Shown piece by piece: positions 8,835 through 18,295 of a stretch of 47,153 bases of DNA. This DNA is from Cellulomonas sp. GTDB taxonomy: Bacteria > Actinomycetota > Actinomycetes > Actinomycetales > Cellulomonadaceae. Where the stretch lies: the NCBI RefSeq assembly GCF_017744555.1, contig NZ_JAGIBD010000026.1, forward strand, positions 1 through 47,153, read 5' to 3'. The notes under the pieces are model-generated. The model searched no databases and was not told where the DNA came from. It saw only the letters and a list, made by a program, of their open reading frames with translations. Position 1 is the first letter of the stretch; every line of letters starts with the position of its first letter. Position numbers and translations under genes: made by a program.

Positions 8835-9815
8835 ATGCCGGACGAGACGACTGCGCAGGTCACGGTGGCGGCGACCGCGGGACCGCTCGACGCGACGACC
8901 GCCGACGGCGTGCGTGCCCTCGCGGCGCGCACGGCCGCCGCGGACGGCGTCGCCCCCTTGTCGGAGCAGCCGCTGCTGTGGCTCACCGACCCCGAGGCGT
9001 CGGCGGTGCACGTGCGCGCGACGGACGCCTCGGGGCAGCTCGTCGGGTACGCGCAGGCCGACGTCGGCGCCGCGACCTCGGCGTCCGCGGAGCTCGTCGT
9101 GGACCCGGTCCACCGGCGCACCGGTATCGGCTCGCGCCTGCTGGAACGGCTCAGGTCGGAGACGGCCGTCGTGCCGGGGCGGACGCTGCGGGTCTGGGCG
9201 CACGGCGACCTGCCGTCCGCGCGGGCGTTCGCGGGCCACGCGGGCATGGTCGTGGTCCGCGAGCTGTGGCGGATGAGCCTCGACCTGGCGGTTCCCCGCG
9301 AGGCGCGGCCGCTGCCGGCGGGCGTCACGGCCCGCCCGTTCGTCCCCGGCCAGGACGAGGAGGCGTGGCGGCGCGTGAACTCGCGCGCGTTCGCGCACCA
9401 CCCGGAGCAGGGCCGGATGACGGCGAGCGACCTGCGCGCCCGCGAGGCCGAGCCGTGGTTCGACCCCGACGGCTTCCTGCTCGCGGAGCGGGACGGCGCG
9501 CTGCTCGGGTCGGTGTGGACGAAGGTGCACGCGGCCGACGAGGACGGCGGCGGGCATGCGGTCCCGGTGGGCGAGATCTACGTCGTCGGCGTCGACCCCG
9601 ACGCGCAGGGCCTCGGCCTGGGCGGCGCGCTCACGGCGCTCGGCCTCGACCACCTCGCGGCGCGCGGCCTGCGCACGGCCATCCTCTACACGGGCGCGGA
9701 GAACACGGTCGCGATCCGCACCTACACCCGGCTCGGCTTCACGAAGGAGTCGGCCGACGTCATGTTCGGCTCGGGCACCCAGGGTTCACCGGCAGGTGTC
9801 ACGATGAGCACATGA
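8835..9815 (+). CDS. mshD: Mycothiol synthase (tandem GNAT acetyltransferase)
   Basis: Catalyses the last step of mycothiol synthesis, acetylating the cysteinyl amine of Cys-GlcN-Ins with acetyl-CoA. The 326 residues hold two GNAT domains. The first has [17 protein letters not shown] (about residues 88-104). The second has [21 protein letters not shown] (about 250-270) and ends in the family motif [19 protein letters not shown]. Length and layout match MshD. It is divergent from the monooxygenase (110-base gap) and overlaps ppk by four bases (ATGA), so mshD, ppk and mutT1 probably form one transcript. Confidence 0.95.
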   Translation: MPDETTAQVTVAATAGPLDATTADGVRALAARTAAADGVAPLSEQPLLWLTDPEASAVHVRATDASGQLVGYAQADVGAATSASAELVVDPVHRRTGIGSRLLERLRSETAVVPGRTLRVWAHGDLPSARAFAGHAGMVVVRELWRMSLDLAVPREARPLPAGVTARPFVPGQDEEAWRRVNSRAFAHHPEQGRMTASDLRAREAEPWFDPDGFLLAERDGALLGSVWTKVHAADEDGGGHAVPVGEIYVVGVDPDAQGLGLGGALTALGLDHLAARGLRTAILYTGAENTVAIRTYTRLGFTKESADVMFGSGTQGSPAGVTMST

Positions 9816-12049
9816 CGGACGCCCCAGCCATCGACCCGTCCCTCGCGGCCCACATCGCCGAGCACATGGCGAGCACGGACGTCGAGAAGACGACACCGGA
9901 GCTCGAACCGCTGCCCGACGACCGCTTCCTCGACCGCGAGCTCTCCTGGCTCGCGTTCAACCAGCGCGTGCTGGAGCTCGCGGAGGACCCGGACCTCCCC
10001 CTGCTGGAGCGGGTGCGGTTCCTGGCGATCTTCGCGTCGAACCTGGACGAGTTCTTCATGGTGCGGGTCGCGGGCCTGAAGCGGCGGATCGCGACGGGCA
10101 TCGCCGTGACCGCGGCGTCAGGCCTGTCGCCCCGGCAGGTGCTCGAGGCGATCAGCGAGAAGGCGCACGAGCTGCAGGACCGGCACGCGCGCGTGTTCGC
10201 CGAGCAGGTGCAGCCGCAGCTCGCCGCGGACGGCATCACGCTGGTCCGCTGGGACGACCTGGGCGAGAGCGAGCAGGACCGCCTGCGCAAGTTCTTCCGC
10301 CGGCAGATCTTCCCGGTGCTCACTCCGCTCGCGGTGGACCCGGCGCACCCGTTCCCGTACATCTCGGGGCTGTCCCTGAACCTGGCCGTGGTCGTGGTGA
10401 ACCCGTCGACCGGCAAGGAGCACTTCGCGCGAGTGAAGGTGCCGCCGCTGCTGCCCCGGTTCATCGCGGTCGACGCGAGCGGGCGTCCGTCGGCGCCGGA
10501 CGTGCAGGCCGCGTCCGTCGAGAAGGGCCCGATGTCGTTCGTGCCCGTCGAGGACGTCATCTCCGAGCACCTCGAGCACCTCTTCCCCGGCATGGAGGTC
10601 ATCGAGCACCACACGTTCCGGGTCACCCGCAACGAGGACGTCGAGGTCGAGGAGGACGACGCCGAGAACCTCCTGCAGGCCATGGAGAAGGAGCTGCTGC
10701 GACGCCGCTTCGGCCCGCCGGTGCGGCTCGAGCTGGCCGAGGGCATCAGCCCCCGCATCCGCCAGCTGCTCGTCCGCGAGCTCGGGATGGCCCCGGAGGA
10801 GGTGTACGAGCTGCCCGCACCGCTCGACTACACCGGTCTCAACGTCATCGCCGACCTCGACCGCGCCGAGCTGCAGTTCCCGCGCTTCGTCCCGACGACT
10901 CCCCGCCAGCTCGCCGAGGTGGAGAGCGCGAAGCCGGCCGAGGTGTTCGCGAAGATCCGCGAGCGCGACATCCTGCTGCACCACCCGTACGACTCGTTCT
11001 CGACGTCGGTCCAGACCTTCCTCGAGCAGGCCGCGGCCGACCCCGCGGTGCTGGCCATCAAGCAGACGCTGTACCGGACGTCGGGCGACTCCCCCATCGT
11101 CGACGCCCTCATCGACGCCGCCGAGGCCGGCAAGCAGGTGCTCGCGCTCGTCGAGATCAAGGCGCGGTTCGACGAGCAGAACAACATCTCGTGGGCGCGC
11201 AAGCTCGAGCAGGCGGGCGTGCACGTCGTGTACGGCATCGTCGGCCTCAAGACGCACTGCAAGCTGAGCCTGGTGGTCCGTCAGGAGGCGGACGGCCTGC
11301 GCCGCTACAGCCACGTCGGCACCGGCAACTACCACCCCAAGACGGCCCGGCTGTACACCGACCTCGGCCTGCTGACCGCCGATCCCGAGGTGGGCCAGGA
11401 CCTGACGCGGCTGTTCAACCAGCTCTCCGGGTACGCACCGAAGTCCCGCTTCCACCGCCTGCTCGTGGCCCCGCGCAGCGTCCGGGCCGGTCTCATCGAG
11501 CGCATCGAGCGCGAGGCGGACGCGGCGCGCGCGGGTCAGCCCGCGTGGATCAAGATCAAGGTCAACTCGATGGTCGACGAGGCCGTGATCGACGCGCTGT
11601 ACCGCGCGTCGCAGGCGGGGGTGTCGGTCGACCTCGTGGTGCGCGGCATCTGCGCGCTGCGTCCGGGTGTCCCGGGCCTCTCGGAGAACATCCGGGTCCG
11701 CTCGATCCTCGGCCGGTTCCTCGAGCACTCGCGGATCTTCGCGTTCGCGAACGCGGTGCCCGACCCGGACGCGACGTTCGAGGGCACCGAGGTCTACATC
11801 GGCTCCGCCGACCTCATGCACCGCAACCTCGACCGCCGCGTCGAGGCGCTCGTGCGCGTCGCCGACCCGGACCAGGTCACGGAGATCGTCGACCTCGTCG
11901 ACGAGTCGATGGACGACGGGACGTCGTCGTGGCACCTCGAGTCGGACGGCGCCTGGGTCCGGCACAGCCGCGGCCCGGACGGCCCGCTCGTCGACCAGCA
12001 GGAGGCGCTCATCCAACGGCAGCGCCGCCGTCCCGGGACGGGCCGGTGA
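9812..12049 (+). CDS. ppk1: Polyphosphate kinase 1
   Basis: Reversibly polymerises the gamma-phosphate of ATP into polyphosphate. 745 residues, slightly longer than E. coli PPK (688) because of an N-terminal extension before [21 protein letters not shown]. The two active-site histidines are in KTHCK (H482) and [12 protein letters not shown] (H501), spaced 19 residues apart as in E. coli H435/H454; the first is the autophosphorylated one. Start ATG 9812 overlaps the mshD stop; the frame is open far upstream, but that is antisense shadow of the monooxygenase. The next gene starts at GTG 12046 inside its stop codon. Facing it is a phosphate transporter operon, so the neighbourhood concerns phosphate storage and uptake. 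Confidence 0.97.
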   Translation: MTDAPAIDPSLAAHIAEHMASTDVEKTTPELEPLPDDRFLDRELSWLAFNQRVLELAEDPDLPLLERVRFLAIFASNLDEFFMVRVAGLKRRIATGIAVTAASGLSPRQVLEAISEKAHELQDRHARVFAEQVQPQLAADGITLVRWDDLGESEQDRLRKFFRRQIFPVLTPLAVDPAHPFPYISGLSLNLAVVVVNPSTGKEHFARVKVPPLLPRFIAVDASGRPSAPDVQAASVEKGPMSFVPVEDVISEHLEHLFPGMEVIEHHTFRVTRNEDVEVEEDDAENLLQAMEKELLRRRFGPPVRLELAEGISPRIRQLLVRELGMAPEEVYELPAPLDYTGLNVIADLDRAELQFPRFVPTTPRQLAEVESAKPAEVFAKIRERDILLHHPYDSFSTSVQTFLEQAAADPAVLAIKQTLYRTSGDSPIVDALIDAAEAGKQVLALVEIKARFDEQNNISWARKLEQAGVHVVYGIVGLKTHCKLSLVVRQEADGLRRYSHVGTGNYHPKTARLYTDLGLLTADPEVGQDLTRLFNQLSGYAPKSRFHRLLVAPRSVRAGLIERIEREADAARAGQPAWIKIKVNSMVDEAVIDALYRASQAGVSVDLVVRGICALRPGVPGLSENIRVRSILGRFLEHSRIFAFANAVPDPDATFEGTEVYIGSADLMHRNLDRRVEALVRVADPDQVTEIVDLVDESMDDGTSSWHLESDGAWVRHSRGPDGPLVDQQEALIQRQRRRPGTGR

Positions 12050-13020
12050 GGGCTGCGCGTCCGCCCGCCGTCGTCGAGGCGGCCGGTGCGCTGGTCTGGC
12101 GCGTCCGCACGGGCCGGCTGCAGGTCGCGCTCGTGCACCGGCCGCGCTACAAGGACTGGTCGTGGCCGAAGGGCAAGCTCGACCCCGGCGAGTCCGTGGT
12201 CCAGGCCGCGACCCGCGAGGTCGCCGAGGAGACCGGTCACGACGTGGTGCTCGGCATGCCGCTGCCGAGCCTGGAGTACGACCTGGCCGACGGGCGCCTC
12301 AAGCGCGTGCACTACTGGGCGGCGCAGGTGGCGGGACGGCCCGACGCGGCCGCGCTGCAGGCCCGCCCGCCCGTGCCGCGGGCGTCCCGCGAGGAGATCG
12401 ACCAGGTGCGTTGGCTCGACGTCGAGGTGGCTGCGAAGCGGCTGACCCGGCGCGAGGACGTGGCTCCGCTGGCTGCGCTCGTCGAGGACCACGTGAAGGG
12501 TCGGCTCGACACGCGTGCGCTCGTCGTTGCGCGGCACGGCACGGCCCGCCGCCGCGCCGACTGGAAAGGCACCGAGCTCGACCGCCCGCTCACCGACGCC
12601 GGACGCCGCCAGTCGAAGGCGCTCGTGCCGATCCTGTCGGCGTTCGGCGTCTCGAAGGTCGTGACGAGCGCGTGGGCGCGGTGCGCCTCGACCATCCAGC
12701 CGTACGTCGAGGCCTCCGGTGTGGTGCCGGAGGTGTCGACGGTGCTCACCGAGACCGCGCACTCGTCGTCGCCCGCGAAGGTCGCCGCCGAGATCGCCGA
12801 GCTGTTCACCTGGCCCGCCGACTCGGTGGTGTGCACGCACCGCCCGGTGCTGCCGACGGTCGTCGACGTGCTCGCGCAGCACGCGCTGCGCCCGGTGGCC
12901 GACGCGCTGCCGCGGCTCGACCCGTTCCTGCACCCTGCGCAGGTGCTCGTGGCGCACGTTGCGCAAACTCCCAAGGGTCCACGCGTCGTGGCGACCGAGA
13001 CGCACCACCCGGAGGACTGA
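12046..13020 (+). CDS. mutT1: MutT1-type Nudix hydrolase fused to histidine phosphatase domain
   Basis: 324 residues in two domains. The N-terminal Nudix domain has the full box G43-x5-E49-x7-R57-E58-V-A-E61-E62-x-G (within [22 protein letters not shown]). The C-terminal domain opens with [11 protein letters not shown] (about residue 163) and continues with the SixA-like phosphatase pattern, including [11 protein letters not shown] and VCTHRPVLP. Mycobacterial MutT1 has this architecture, hydrolyses 8-oxo-(d)GTP and dinucleoside polyphosphates, and also lies next to ppk. GTG 12046 overlaps the ppk stop as GTGA, indicating translational coupling. Confidence 0.92.
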   Translation: MRAARPPAVVEAAGALVWRVRTGRLQVALVHRPRYKDWSWPKGKLDPGESVVQAATREVAEETGHDVVLGMPLPSLEYDLADGRLKRVHYWAAQVAGRPDAAALQARPPVPRASREEIDQVRWLDVEVAAKRLTRREDVAPLAALVEDHVKGRLDTRALVVARHGTARRRADWKGTELDRPLTDAGRRQSKALVPILSAFGVSKVVTSAWARCASTIQPYVEASGVVPEVSTVLTETAHSSSPAKVAAEIAELFTWPADSVVCTHRPVLPTVVDVLAQHALRPVADALPRLDPFLHPAQVLVAHVAQTPKGPRVVATETHHPED

Positions 13021-13048
13021 GCAGGCGGCGGGCGCTCTGCTCCCAGGC

Positions 13049-13078
13049 GAGGCTCGGTCTCAGCGGAGGACCGGCCTC
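13049..13078. terminator. Hairpin between mutT1 and pit
   Basis: GAGGC-t-CGGTC at 13049-13059 pairs with GACCGGCCTC at 13069-13078, with one bulge. It lies between convergent genes and includes part of the pit stop codon. Moderate strength, no U-tract. Confidence 0.45.
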
Positions 13079-14081
13079 AGGTGAGGATCGGGCCCAGGAT
13101 CCAGTAGATGATCGCCGCGACGAGGGCGGCGGCCGGGATCGTGAGGACCCAGGCGGTCGCGATGTTCCCGGCGACGCCCCACCGGACGGCGGACGCCCGC
13201 TTGGTCGCCCCGACACCCATGATCGACGCCGTCACGGTGTGCGTGGTCGAGACCGGCGCGTGCAGCACGAACGCGTTCAGGTACAGGATCGTGGCGGACA
13301 CGGACTCGGCGACGAAGCCGCGGGCCGGGTCGACCTCGATGATCTTGCGGCCGAGCGTGCGCATGATCCGCCACCCGCCCGAGTACGTGCCGGCCGAGAT
13401 CGCGGCGGCGGCGGAGACCTTGACCCACAGCGGGATGCCGGTCTCGGGGTTCGCCCATCCGACCGTGAGCAGCGCGAGGTAGATGACGCCCATCGTCTTC
13501 TGCGCGTCCTGCAGGCCGTGCCCCAGCGCCATCGCCGACGCCGACACCGTCTGCGCGCCGCGGAACCGGCGGTACGTGCGCCCGGGCGCCCGGTTCCGGA
13601 CGAGCCACAGGACGCCCACCATGATGATGAACGCGACCACGAAGCCGAGGACCGGCGAGACGACCATCGGGACGACGACCTTCTCGTACACCGACGACCA
13701 GTAGACGCCGAGGCCGCCCGCGATGCCCGCGCCGACGAGGCCGCCGATCAGGGCGTGCGTGGAGGACGACGGCAGGCCGAACCACCACGTGATGAGGTTC
13801 CAGCTGATCGCGCCGATGAGCGCGCACACGATGACGACGAGGGCCTGGTGCGGGGGCGCGTCGCTGAGGTCGACGATCGACGTCGCGATCGTCTCGGCGA
13901 CGGCGGTGCCGAGCAGGGCGCCGGTGAAGTTCATGATCGCCGCCATGCTGAGCGCGACCCGGGGGGTCAGCGCCCGCGTCGACACCGACGTGGCGATGGC
14001 GTTGGCGGCGTCGTGGAAGCCGTTGGTGTAGTCGAACCCCAGCGCGAAGAGGACGACGACGACGACGAGCGCGGTCTCCAC
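13077..14081 (-). CDS. pit: Inorganic phosphate transporter, PiT family
   Basis: Low-affinity, cation-coupled phosphate permease of the inner membrane. 334 residues with about nine hydrophobic helices. The two family signature repeats are visible: FDYTNGFHDAANAIATSVSTRAL near residues 16-38, and VLHAPVSTTHTVTASIMGVGATKR near 272-295, with a central SSSTHALIGGLVGA. Six bases separate it from the upstream DUF47 gene, the usual partner, so the two are one operon. It faces ppk-mutT1. Confidence 0.95.
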   Translation of the reverse strand: METALVVVVVLFALGFDYTNGFHDAANAIATSVSTRALTPRVALSMAAIMNFTGALLGTAVAETIATSIVDLSDAPPHQALVVIVCALIGAISWNLITWWFGLPSSSTHALIGGLVGAGIAGGLGVYWSSVYEKVVVPMVVSPVLGFVVAFIIMVGVLWLVRNRAPGRTYRRFRGAQTVSASAMALGHGLQDAQKTMGVIYLALLTVGWANPETGIPLWVKVSAAAAISAGTYSGGWRIMRTLGRKIIEVDPARGFVAESVSATILYLNAFVLHAPVSTTHTVTASIMGVGATKRASAVRWGVAGNIATAWVLTIPAAALVAAIIYWILGPILT

Positions 14082-14087
14082 CTGAGC

Positions 14088-14708
14088 TCAGGACTCCTTG
14101 AGCGCGATGGTCTCGACGGTGTTCGCGACCTTCTCGAACGCGTCGGCCGCATCCTCGAGCTTCTCGACGATCTCCTTGAGCTTCATCAGCAGCACCGGGT
14201 CGGTGATCTCGTCGAACAGCTGGGCGAGCAGCTTGCGGTGCGACTTGTCCGCCTGGTTCTCGAGGCGGTTGACCTCGACCCAGTACTCGGAGAGCGAGTC
14301 CATGGAGCGCAGCCGCGGCATCGCGTCGGCCGTGAGCTCGGCGCAGCGCTGCAGGACGGCGACCTGGTCCGACACGCGCGCGGGCAGCTCGTCGACCTTG
14401 TACAGGACGATGAGGTCGGCCGCCTCGTCCATGAAGTCCATGCAGTCGTCGAGGCTCGACGCGAGGTTGTAGATGTCGTCGCGGTCGAACGGCGTGACGA
14501 ACGTCTGGTTCAGCCGCCGCATGATCGTGTGCGTCGCCTCGTCGGCCAGGTGCTCGGCCTCGGCGATCCTCTTGCCGATGTCCTTGCGGGTCGACCGGTC
14601 GGCGCCGAGCATCTCGCCGAGGAGGTTCGCTCCGGTGACGAGGTGCTTCGCCGAGTCGGCGAAGAGGTCGAAGTACGTGGTGTCGCGCGGTGTGAGGCGC
14701 AGGCGCAC
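14088..14708 (-). CDS. DUF47/PhoU-like Pit accessory protein
   Basis: 206 residues, all-helical, with family patterns TYFDLFADSAKHLVTGANLL at the start, EAEHLADEATHTIMRRLNQTFVTPFDRDDIYNL (about 50-80) and LDDCMDFMDEAADLI. DUF47 proteins are distant PhoU relatives, commonly encoded directly before pit, and thought to regulate or assist it. Start GTG 14708 has GGAGA five bases upstream. Co-transcribed with pit. Confidence 0.92.
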   Translation of the reverse strand: MRLRLTPRDTTYFDLFADSAKHLVTGANLLGEMLGADRSTRKDIGKRIAEAEHLADEATHTIMRRLNQTFVTPFDRDDIYNLASSLDDCMDFMDEAADLIVLYKVDELPARVSDQVAVLQRCAELTADAMPRLRSMDSLSEYWVEVNRLENQADKSHRKLLAQLFDEITDPVLLMKLKEIVEKLEDAADAFEKVANTVETIALKES

Positions 14709-14743
14709 AGCAGTCTCCGTGGAGGGGGGGTCGGACGGGGATC

Positions 14744-14773
14744 AGGCTAGGTCACGGCCGGGGTAATGCCTAA
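14744..14773 (-). promoter_or_regulatory. Candidate promoter of the pap-pit operon
   Basis: Read on the minus strand: TTAGGC (14773-14768), 18-base spacer, TAGCCT (14749-14744). The implied transcript start is about 30 bases before GTG 14708. Flanking direct copies of ACGGCCG lie at 14754-14760 and 14773-14779. Confidence 0.4.
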
Positions 14774-15100
14774 CGGCCGACGACGACCACATGGACACAT
14801 GGTGACAGCACGACGACCTCCCGGTGGACGGTTCCGTACGGCCGGACGAGGTCAGTTCCGACGGACCCGAGCGCCGGGCCCGCCCTCGTCGGAGCACGGC
14901 TCCAGGACGACCTCTGGGGGAAACCGCAGCACAACTGCGGGAGACGAGGCGACGCCGGACCGCGGAGCGCCTCTCGGCGCGAGGCCGCTCGAAGCGGCTT
15001 GAGATGGAGCCCGGGGCTACCGCGGCCCGACGTCGTCCTCCACCATACGCCGACGACGTGCCGCGCCAGGTGTGCGGCAGATCACGGACGGCCGGACCAC

Positions 15101-15124
15101 CCGGTCGGGCGCACGCCCGACCGG
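15101..15124. terminator. Terminator after the unknown gene ending at 15184
   Basis: Perfect 10-bp stem CCGGTCGGGC/GCCCGACCGG with a GCAC loop, 59 bases beyond the stop of the minus-strand gene. No U-tract. Confidence 0.6.
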
Positions 15125-15183
15125 CCCGTCGGCTGCTGCGGCGTGGCGCAGGTCACGCGCGCACCGGCCGCCGAGCCGGGACG

Positions 15184-15825
15184 TCAGACCAGCCGCCCGG
15201 CGCGCCACAGCGACGCGGCGTGGGCGAGCTCCTCGGCGGTCCGGACGAGCGACGCGGCACCCCGGGTCGTGCGCAGCGCGCCGGCGGGGTCGACGTCGTC
15301 GAGGTGGTCGGCGTCGAACGCGGCGCCCGTCGCGAGCACCTGGCAGAACGCGGCCGCCCGCTCGAGCGCGACCGCGAGGTCACCGGCGTACACCCCCGAC
15401 AGGACGGCGTCGGCCACGGCTCGGACGTCGGACGGGCCGGGTGCGTCGGCCACCCCGGCGACGGCGTCGTGCACGGGCGCCGCGTGCACGCCCATCCGGT
15501 ACCGCTCGGCGACGGTGCGCGGGTCGCGCAGCACCCACTCGCGCAGCACGTACAGCCGCCACAGCGCGCCGGGCAGCGAGTCGGCAGGGCTGTCGGACCA
15601 CAGCTCCGCGACCATGTCGAGGCCCTCGGTCTCGACGAGCGCGACGAGCCGGGCCACGACGTCGGGCTCGGCGTTCGCGCGGCCCTGGTGGACGAGCGCG
15701 GCGGCCGTCGTGTGCGCCACCTCGTCGCGCAGCGCGGGGTCGAGCGCACCCGGGAGCGCGTCGGCCTGCGCGGGGTCGAGCATCGCGGGGCGCCTCGGGC
15801 GGCGCGGTTCACCGGTGTCGGTCAT
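15184..15825 (-). CDS. Unknown actinobacterial protein, predicted all-helical
   Basis: 213 residues. ATG 15825 is chosen over the frame's earlier start because GGAGGG lies five bases upstream and family-like sequence begins there. The sequence is Ala/Leu/Asp-rich with amphipathic helices (for example DALPGALDPALRDEVAHTTAAAL), and no signal peptide, membrane segment or cysteine cluster. The N-terminus MTDTGEPRRPRRPAM is basic and probably disordered. Similar proteins occur in Cellulomonas-type genomes, but I know no function. It stands alone between a terminator and the divergent sugar porter. Confidence 0.72.
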   Translation of the reverse strand: MTDTGEPRRPRRPAMLDPAQADALPGALDPALRDEVAHTTAAALVHQGRANAEPDVVARLVALVETEGLDMVAELWSDSPADSLPGALWRLYVLREWVLRDPRTVAERYRMGVHAAPVHDAVAGVADAPGPSDVRAVADAVLSGVYAGDLAVALERAAAFCQVLATGAAFDADHLDDVDPAGALRTTRGAASLVRTAEELAHAASLWRAGRLV

Positions 15826-16049
15826 CGTGCCCTCCGTCCTGCCGTCGTCGCCCCGCCATCCCGCGGACCGGACCCGTCGTCCCACCCTCGCGCGTGGTGC
15901 CGGCCCGCGCTCCTCCGGGACCGACCCGGACGATCCTGCCCCCTGCGGCGGTGCGTCGCGAAACCCTGTTCGACGTGCGTCGTCATGCCCTGCGGGCCAC
16001 AGTAAGGAAGATCTCCCGGGATGGGCTCGGGGTCCAGGAGGTGCCGATC

Positions 16050-17552
16050 ATGTCCCACGCGTCAACGTCGCCGCAGGGGGCGGCGGCCGGCGGCGGCGAG
16101 TACCGCAGCCCGCACCACAAGAAGGCGATCGCGCTGGCCACGGCAGCCGCCGTCGGCGGGTTCCTGTTCGGCTTCGACAGCTCGGTGATCAACGGCGCGG
16201 TCGACGCGTTCGGCGTGCACTTCGACATCGGCTCGGCGCTGCAGGGCTTCGCGGTCGCCATCGCCCTGCTCGGCTGCGCGGTCGGCGCATGGGCGGGCGG
16301 TCGTCTCGCGGACCGCTGGGGCCGGCCTCGCGTCATGTTCCTCGGCGCGGTGCTGTTCTTCGTGTCGTCGATCCTCACCGGCATCGCGTTCTCGATCTGG
16401 GACTTCATGCTGTGGCGCACGATGGCGGGCTTCGGCATCGGCATCGCATCCGTGATCGCGCCCGCGTACATCGCCGAGATCGCACCCGCCGCGCTGCGCG
16501 GCCGGCTCGGGTCGCTGCAGCAGCTCGCGATCACGCTCGGCATCTTCGCCGCGCTGCTGTCCGACCAGATCATCGCGTCGTCCACGAACCCCGAGGAGGG
16601 CCAGCTGGCCGCGTCCGCGGAGCTCTGGGGCCTGCAGGCGTGGCGGTGGATGTTCATCGTCGCGGTGATCCCCGCCACGGTGTACGGCATCCTCGCGCTC
16701 CGGATCCCCGAGTCGCCCCGCTACCTGGTCTCGATGCGGCGCGAGGACGAGGCGCACGCCGTCCTGTCCGAGGTCCTCGGGCCCGACGAGGACCCGCAGG
16801 TCCGCATCGACGAGATCAAGAAGACGATCGCGGAGGACAAGGAGCACGCCCAGCACGCGAGCCTGCGGAAGCCAGGCGGCGGGCTGCTGCCCGTGGTCTG
16901 GGTCGGCATCCTGCTGTCGGTGTTCCAGCAGTTCGTGGGGATCAACGTGATCTTCTACTACTCGAACACGCTGTGGCAGGCGGTCGGCTTCGACGAGAGC
17001 GACTCGTTCATGGTCTCGACGATCACGTCGATCACGAACGTGGCGGTGACGTTCATCGCGATCGCGCTCATCGACAAGGTCGGCCGCCGTCCGCTGCTGC
17101 TCATCGGGTCGGCGGGCATGGCGGCGTCCCTCGCGATCATGGCGATCGCGTTCACGCAGTCGACGGGCACAGGCGACGACCTGACGCTCACGGGCTCGTG
17201 GGGCACGATCGCGCTGGTCGCAGCGAACGCGTTCGTCGTGTTCTTCGGCGCCACGTGGGGCCCGCTCGTGTGGGTGCTGCTGGGCGAGATGTTCCCGAAC
17301 CGGATCCGGGCCGCCGCGCTCGGTGTGGCCGCTGCGGCCCAGTGGATCGCGAACTTCCTCATCACGATCTCGTTCCCGCCGCTCCTCGACCGGTTCGGCG
17401 CCTCGATCCCCTACCTCATGTACGCGATCTTCGCGACGCTGTCGTTCTTCTTCACGCTGTGGAAGGTGCCGGAGACGAAGGGCGTGCAGCTCGAGGACAT
17501 GGAGAGCATCCGGGTCGAGCGCAACCGCCGAGGCAGCGCGACGCCTGTCTGA
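16050..17552 (+). CDS. Sugar porter (MFS, glucose/xylose-type proton symporter)
   Basis: 500 residues, twelve predicted helices. Sugar-porter signatures are all present: FLFGFDSSVINGA in helix 1, GRLADRWGRPR in loop 2-3, RIPESPRYLV after helix 6, QQFVGINVIFYYSNTLW in helix 7, DKVGRRPLLL in loop 8-9 and the closing KVPETKG. The family takes up hexoses or pentoses with protons; the exact sugar cannot be read. ATG 16050 has AGGAGG eight bases upstream. It stands alone, followed by a terminator hairpin. In this context it may import sugars released by extracellular hydrolases. Confidence 0.93.
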   Translation: MSHASTSPQGAAAGGGEYRSPHHKKAIALATAAAVGGFLFGFDSSVINGAVDAFGVHFDIGSALQGFAVAIALLGCAVGAWAGGRLADRWGRPRVMFLGAVLFFVSSILTGIAFSIWDFMLWRTMAGFGIGIASVIAPAYIAEIAPAALRGRLGSLQQLAITLGIFAALLSDQIIASSTNPEEGQLAASAELWGLQAWRWMFIVAVIPATVYGILALRIPESPRYLVSMRREDEAHAVLSEVLGPDEDPQVRIDEIKKTIAEDKEHAQHASLRKPGGGLLPVVWVGILLSVFQQFVGINVIFYYSNTLWQAVGFDESDSFMVSTITSITNVAVTFIAIALIDKVGRRPLLLIGSAGMAASLAIMAIAFTQSTGTGDDLTLTGSWGTIALVAANAFVVFFGATWGPLVWVLLGEMFPNRIRAAALGVAAAAQWIANFLITISFPPLLDRFGASIPYLMYAIFATLSFFFTLWKVPETKGVQLEDMESIRVERNRRGSATPV

Positions 17553-17560
17553 CGGACCTC

Positions 17561-17604
17561 GACGGCCCCCGGTCCCCCGCGCTCGCGGGGTGGCCGGGGC
17601 CGTC
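17561..17604 (+). terminator. Terminator after the sugar porter
   Basis: GACGGCCCC (17561-17569) pairs with GGGGCCGTC (17596-17604). The intervening bases form a second CCCCGC/GCGGGG stem. Confidence 0.6.
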
Positions 17605-17666
17605 GTCGCGCCTGCGTCCGAGTCCCGGCGCGTGGCGGACGCCACTGGTACCTGCATCCTGCAGCA

Positions 17667-17714
17667 GTTGTCTCATGCAACCTCTTGGGCGTACAGTAAT
17701 TGCTGTAGGCAACC
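17667..17714 (+). promoter_or_regulatory. marR promoter with two repeated operator-like sites
   Basis: TTGTCT (17668-17673), 18-base spacer and TACAGT (17692-17697) form a good sigma-70 promoter. Two 16-base sites, GTTGTCTCATGCAACC (17667-17682) and ATTGCTGTAGGCAACC (17699-17714), share the partial dyad TTG-N6/7-GCAACC and start 32 bases apart. One covers the -35, the other the transcript start, as expected for MarR autorepression. Confidence 0.6.
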
Positions 17715-17724
17715 AAGGAGCATG

Positions 17725-18210
17725 ATGAGCGACCCGACCGAGACCCCGCACCGCGAGCTGCTTCGCTCCCTCGAGCGGTTCGGACGTGCGGTCCGTGAGG
17801 CGTCCTACCTGCTGGCCAAGCAGTACCCGTGCACGCGCGGCTCGGTGTCGGTCGTCCGGATGCTCGACCGCCGCGGCACGATGCAGGTCGGCGACATCGC
17901 GGACACGCTGCACGTCGACATCTCCGTCGCGAGCCGGCAGGTCAGCACGCTCGTCACCGAGGGGTACGTCGAGCGCGCGGTCGCCGGCGACGACCGCCGC
18001 GTGCGCACGCTGCGGCTCACCCCGGCCGGCCAGGAGCTCGCCGCCCGGCTGCGTGCGGACACGGACCGACGGATGGCCGAGCTGTTCGCGGACTGGTCCC
18101 CCGCCGACGTCGTCGCGTGCGCCGACATGCTCGACCGGCTCACCGGGACGCTCGAGATGTCGGCGCGCACGGACGCCGACGAGCGCACGGGCGAGCTGCT
18201 GCTGACCTGA
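17725..18210 (+). CDS. MarR-family transcriptional regulator
   Basis: 161 residues. The winged-helix DNA-binding core is at about residues 45-115: the recognition segment IADTLHVDISVASRQVSTLVTEGYVERA, then the wing DDRRVRTLRLTPAGQEL. Helices at both ends form the dimer interface. ATG 17725 lies four bases after AAGGAG; ATG 17722 is also possible. The DHA2 efflux pump starts 85 bases downstream, so this regulator probably represses itself and the pump and is released by a pump substrate. Confidence 0.93.
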   Translation: MSDPTETPHRELLRSLERFGRAVREASYLLAKQYPCTRGSVSVVRMLDRRGTMQVGDIADTLHVDISVASRQVSTLVTEGYVERAVAGDDRRVRTLRLTPAGQELAARLRADTDRRMAELFADWSPADVVACADMLDRLTGTLEMSARTDADERTGELLLT

Positions 18211-18295
18211 CCGGCCCGCCCACCTGCCTGACCTGACCTGCCGACGACGCCGGGTCCCCCACCCACCGTCCGCACCAGCACGAGAGCGAGCCCCC

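Larger units (their letters stand above)
14709..15183. other. 475-bp gene-free stretch with promoter and hairpins
   Basis: No protein-like frame was found on either strand. At the left end is the pap-pit promoter (14744-14773). At the right end is a perfect terminator hairpin (15101-15124). Between them are three close stems on the plus strand: CCGCAG/CTGCGG (14924-14940), GCCTC/GAGGC (14969-14985) and GCCGCT/AGCGGC (14984-14998, sharing bases with the second). They could be a long leader or a small RNA, but GC-rich DNA forms such stems by chance. Confidence 0.5.

Noticed and set aside
11667..14750. Plus-strand open frame of 1027 codons
   Set aside because: Runs through mutT1 in the wrong frame and antisense to pit and DUF47.
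14924..15000. Possible known riboswitch class in the pap-pit leader region
   Set aside because: Stems are present, but no conserved core of a riboswitch family I know, and the inferred promoter lies downstream of them.
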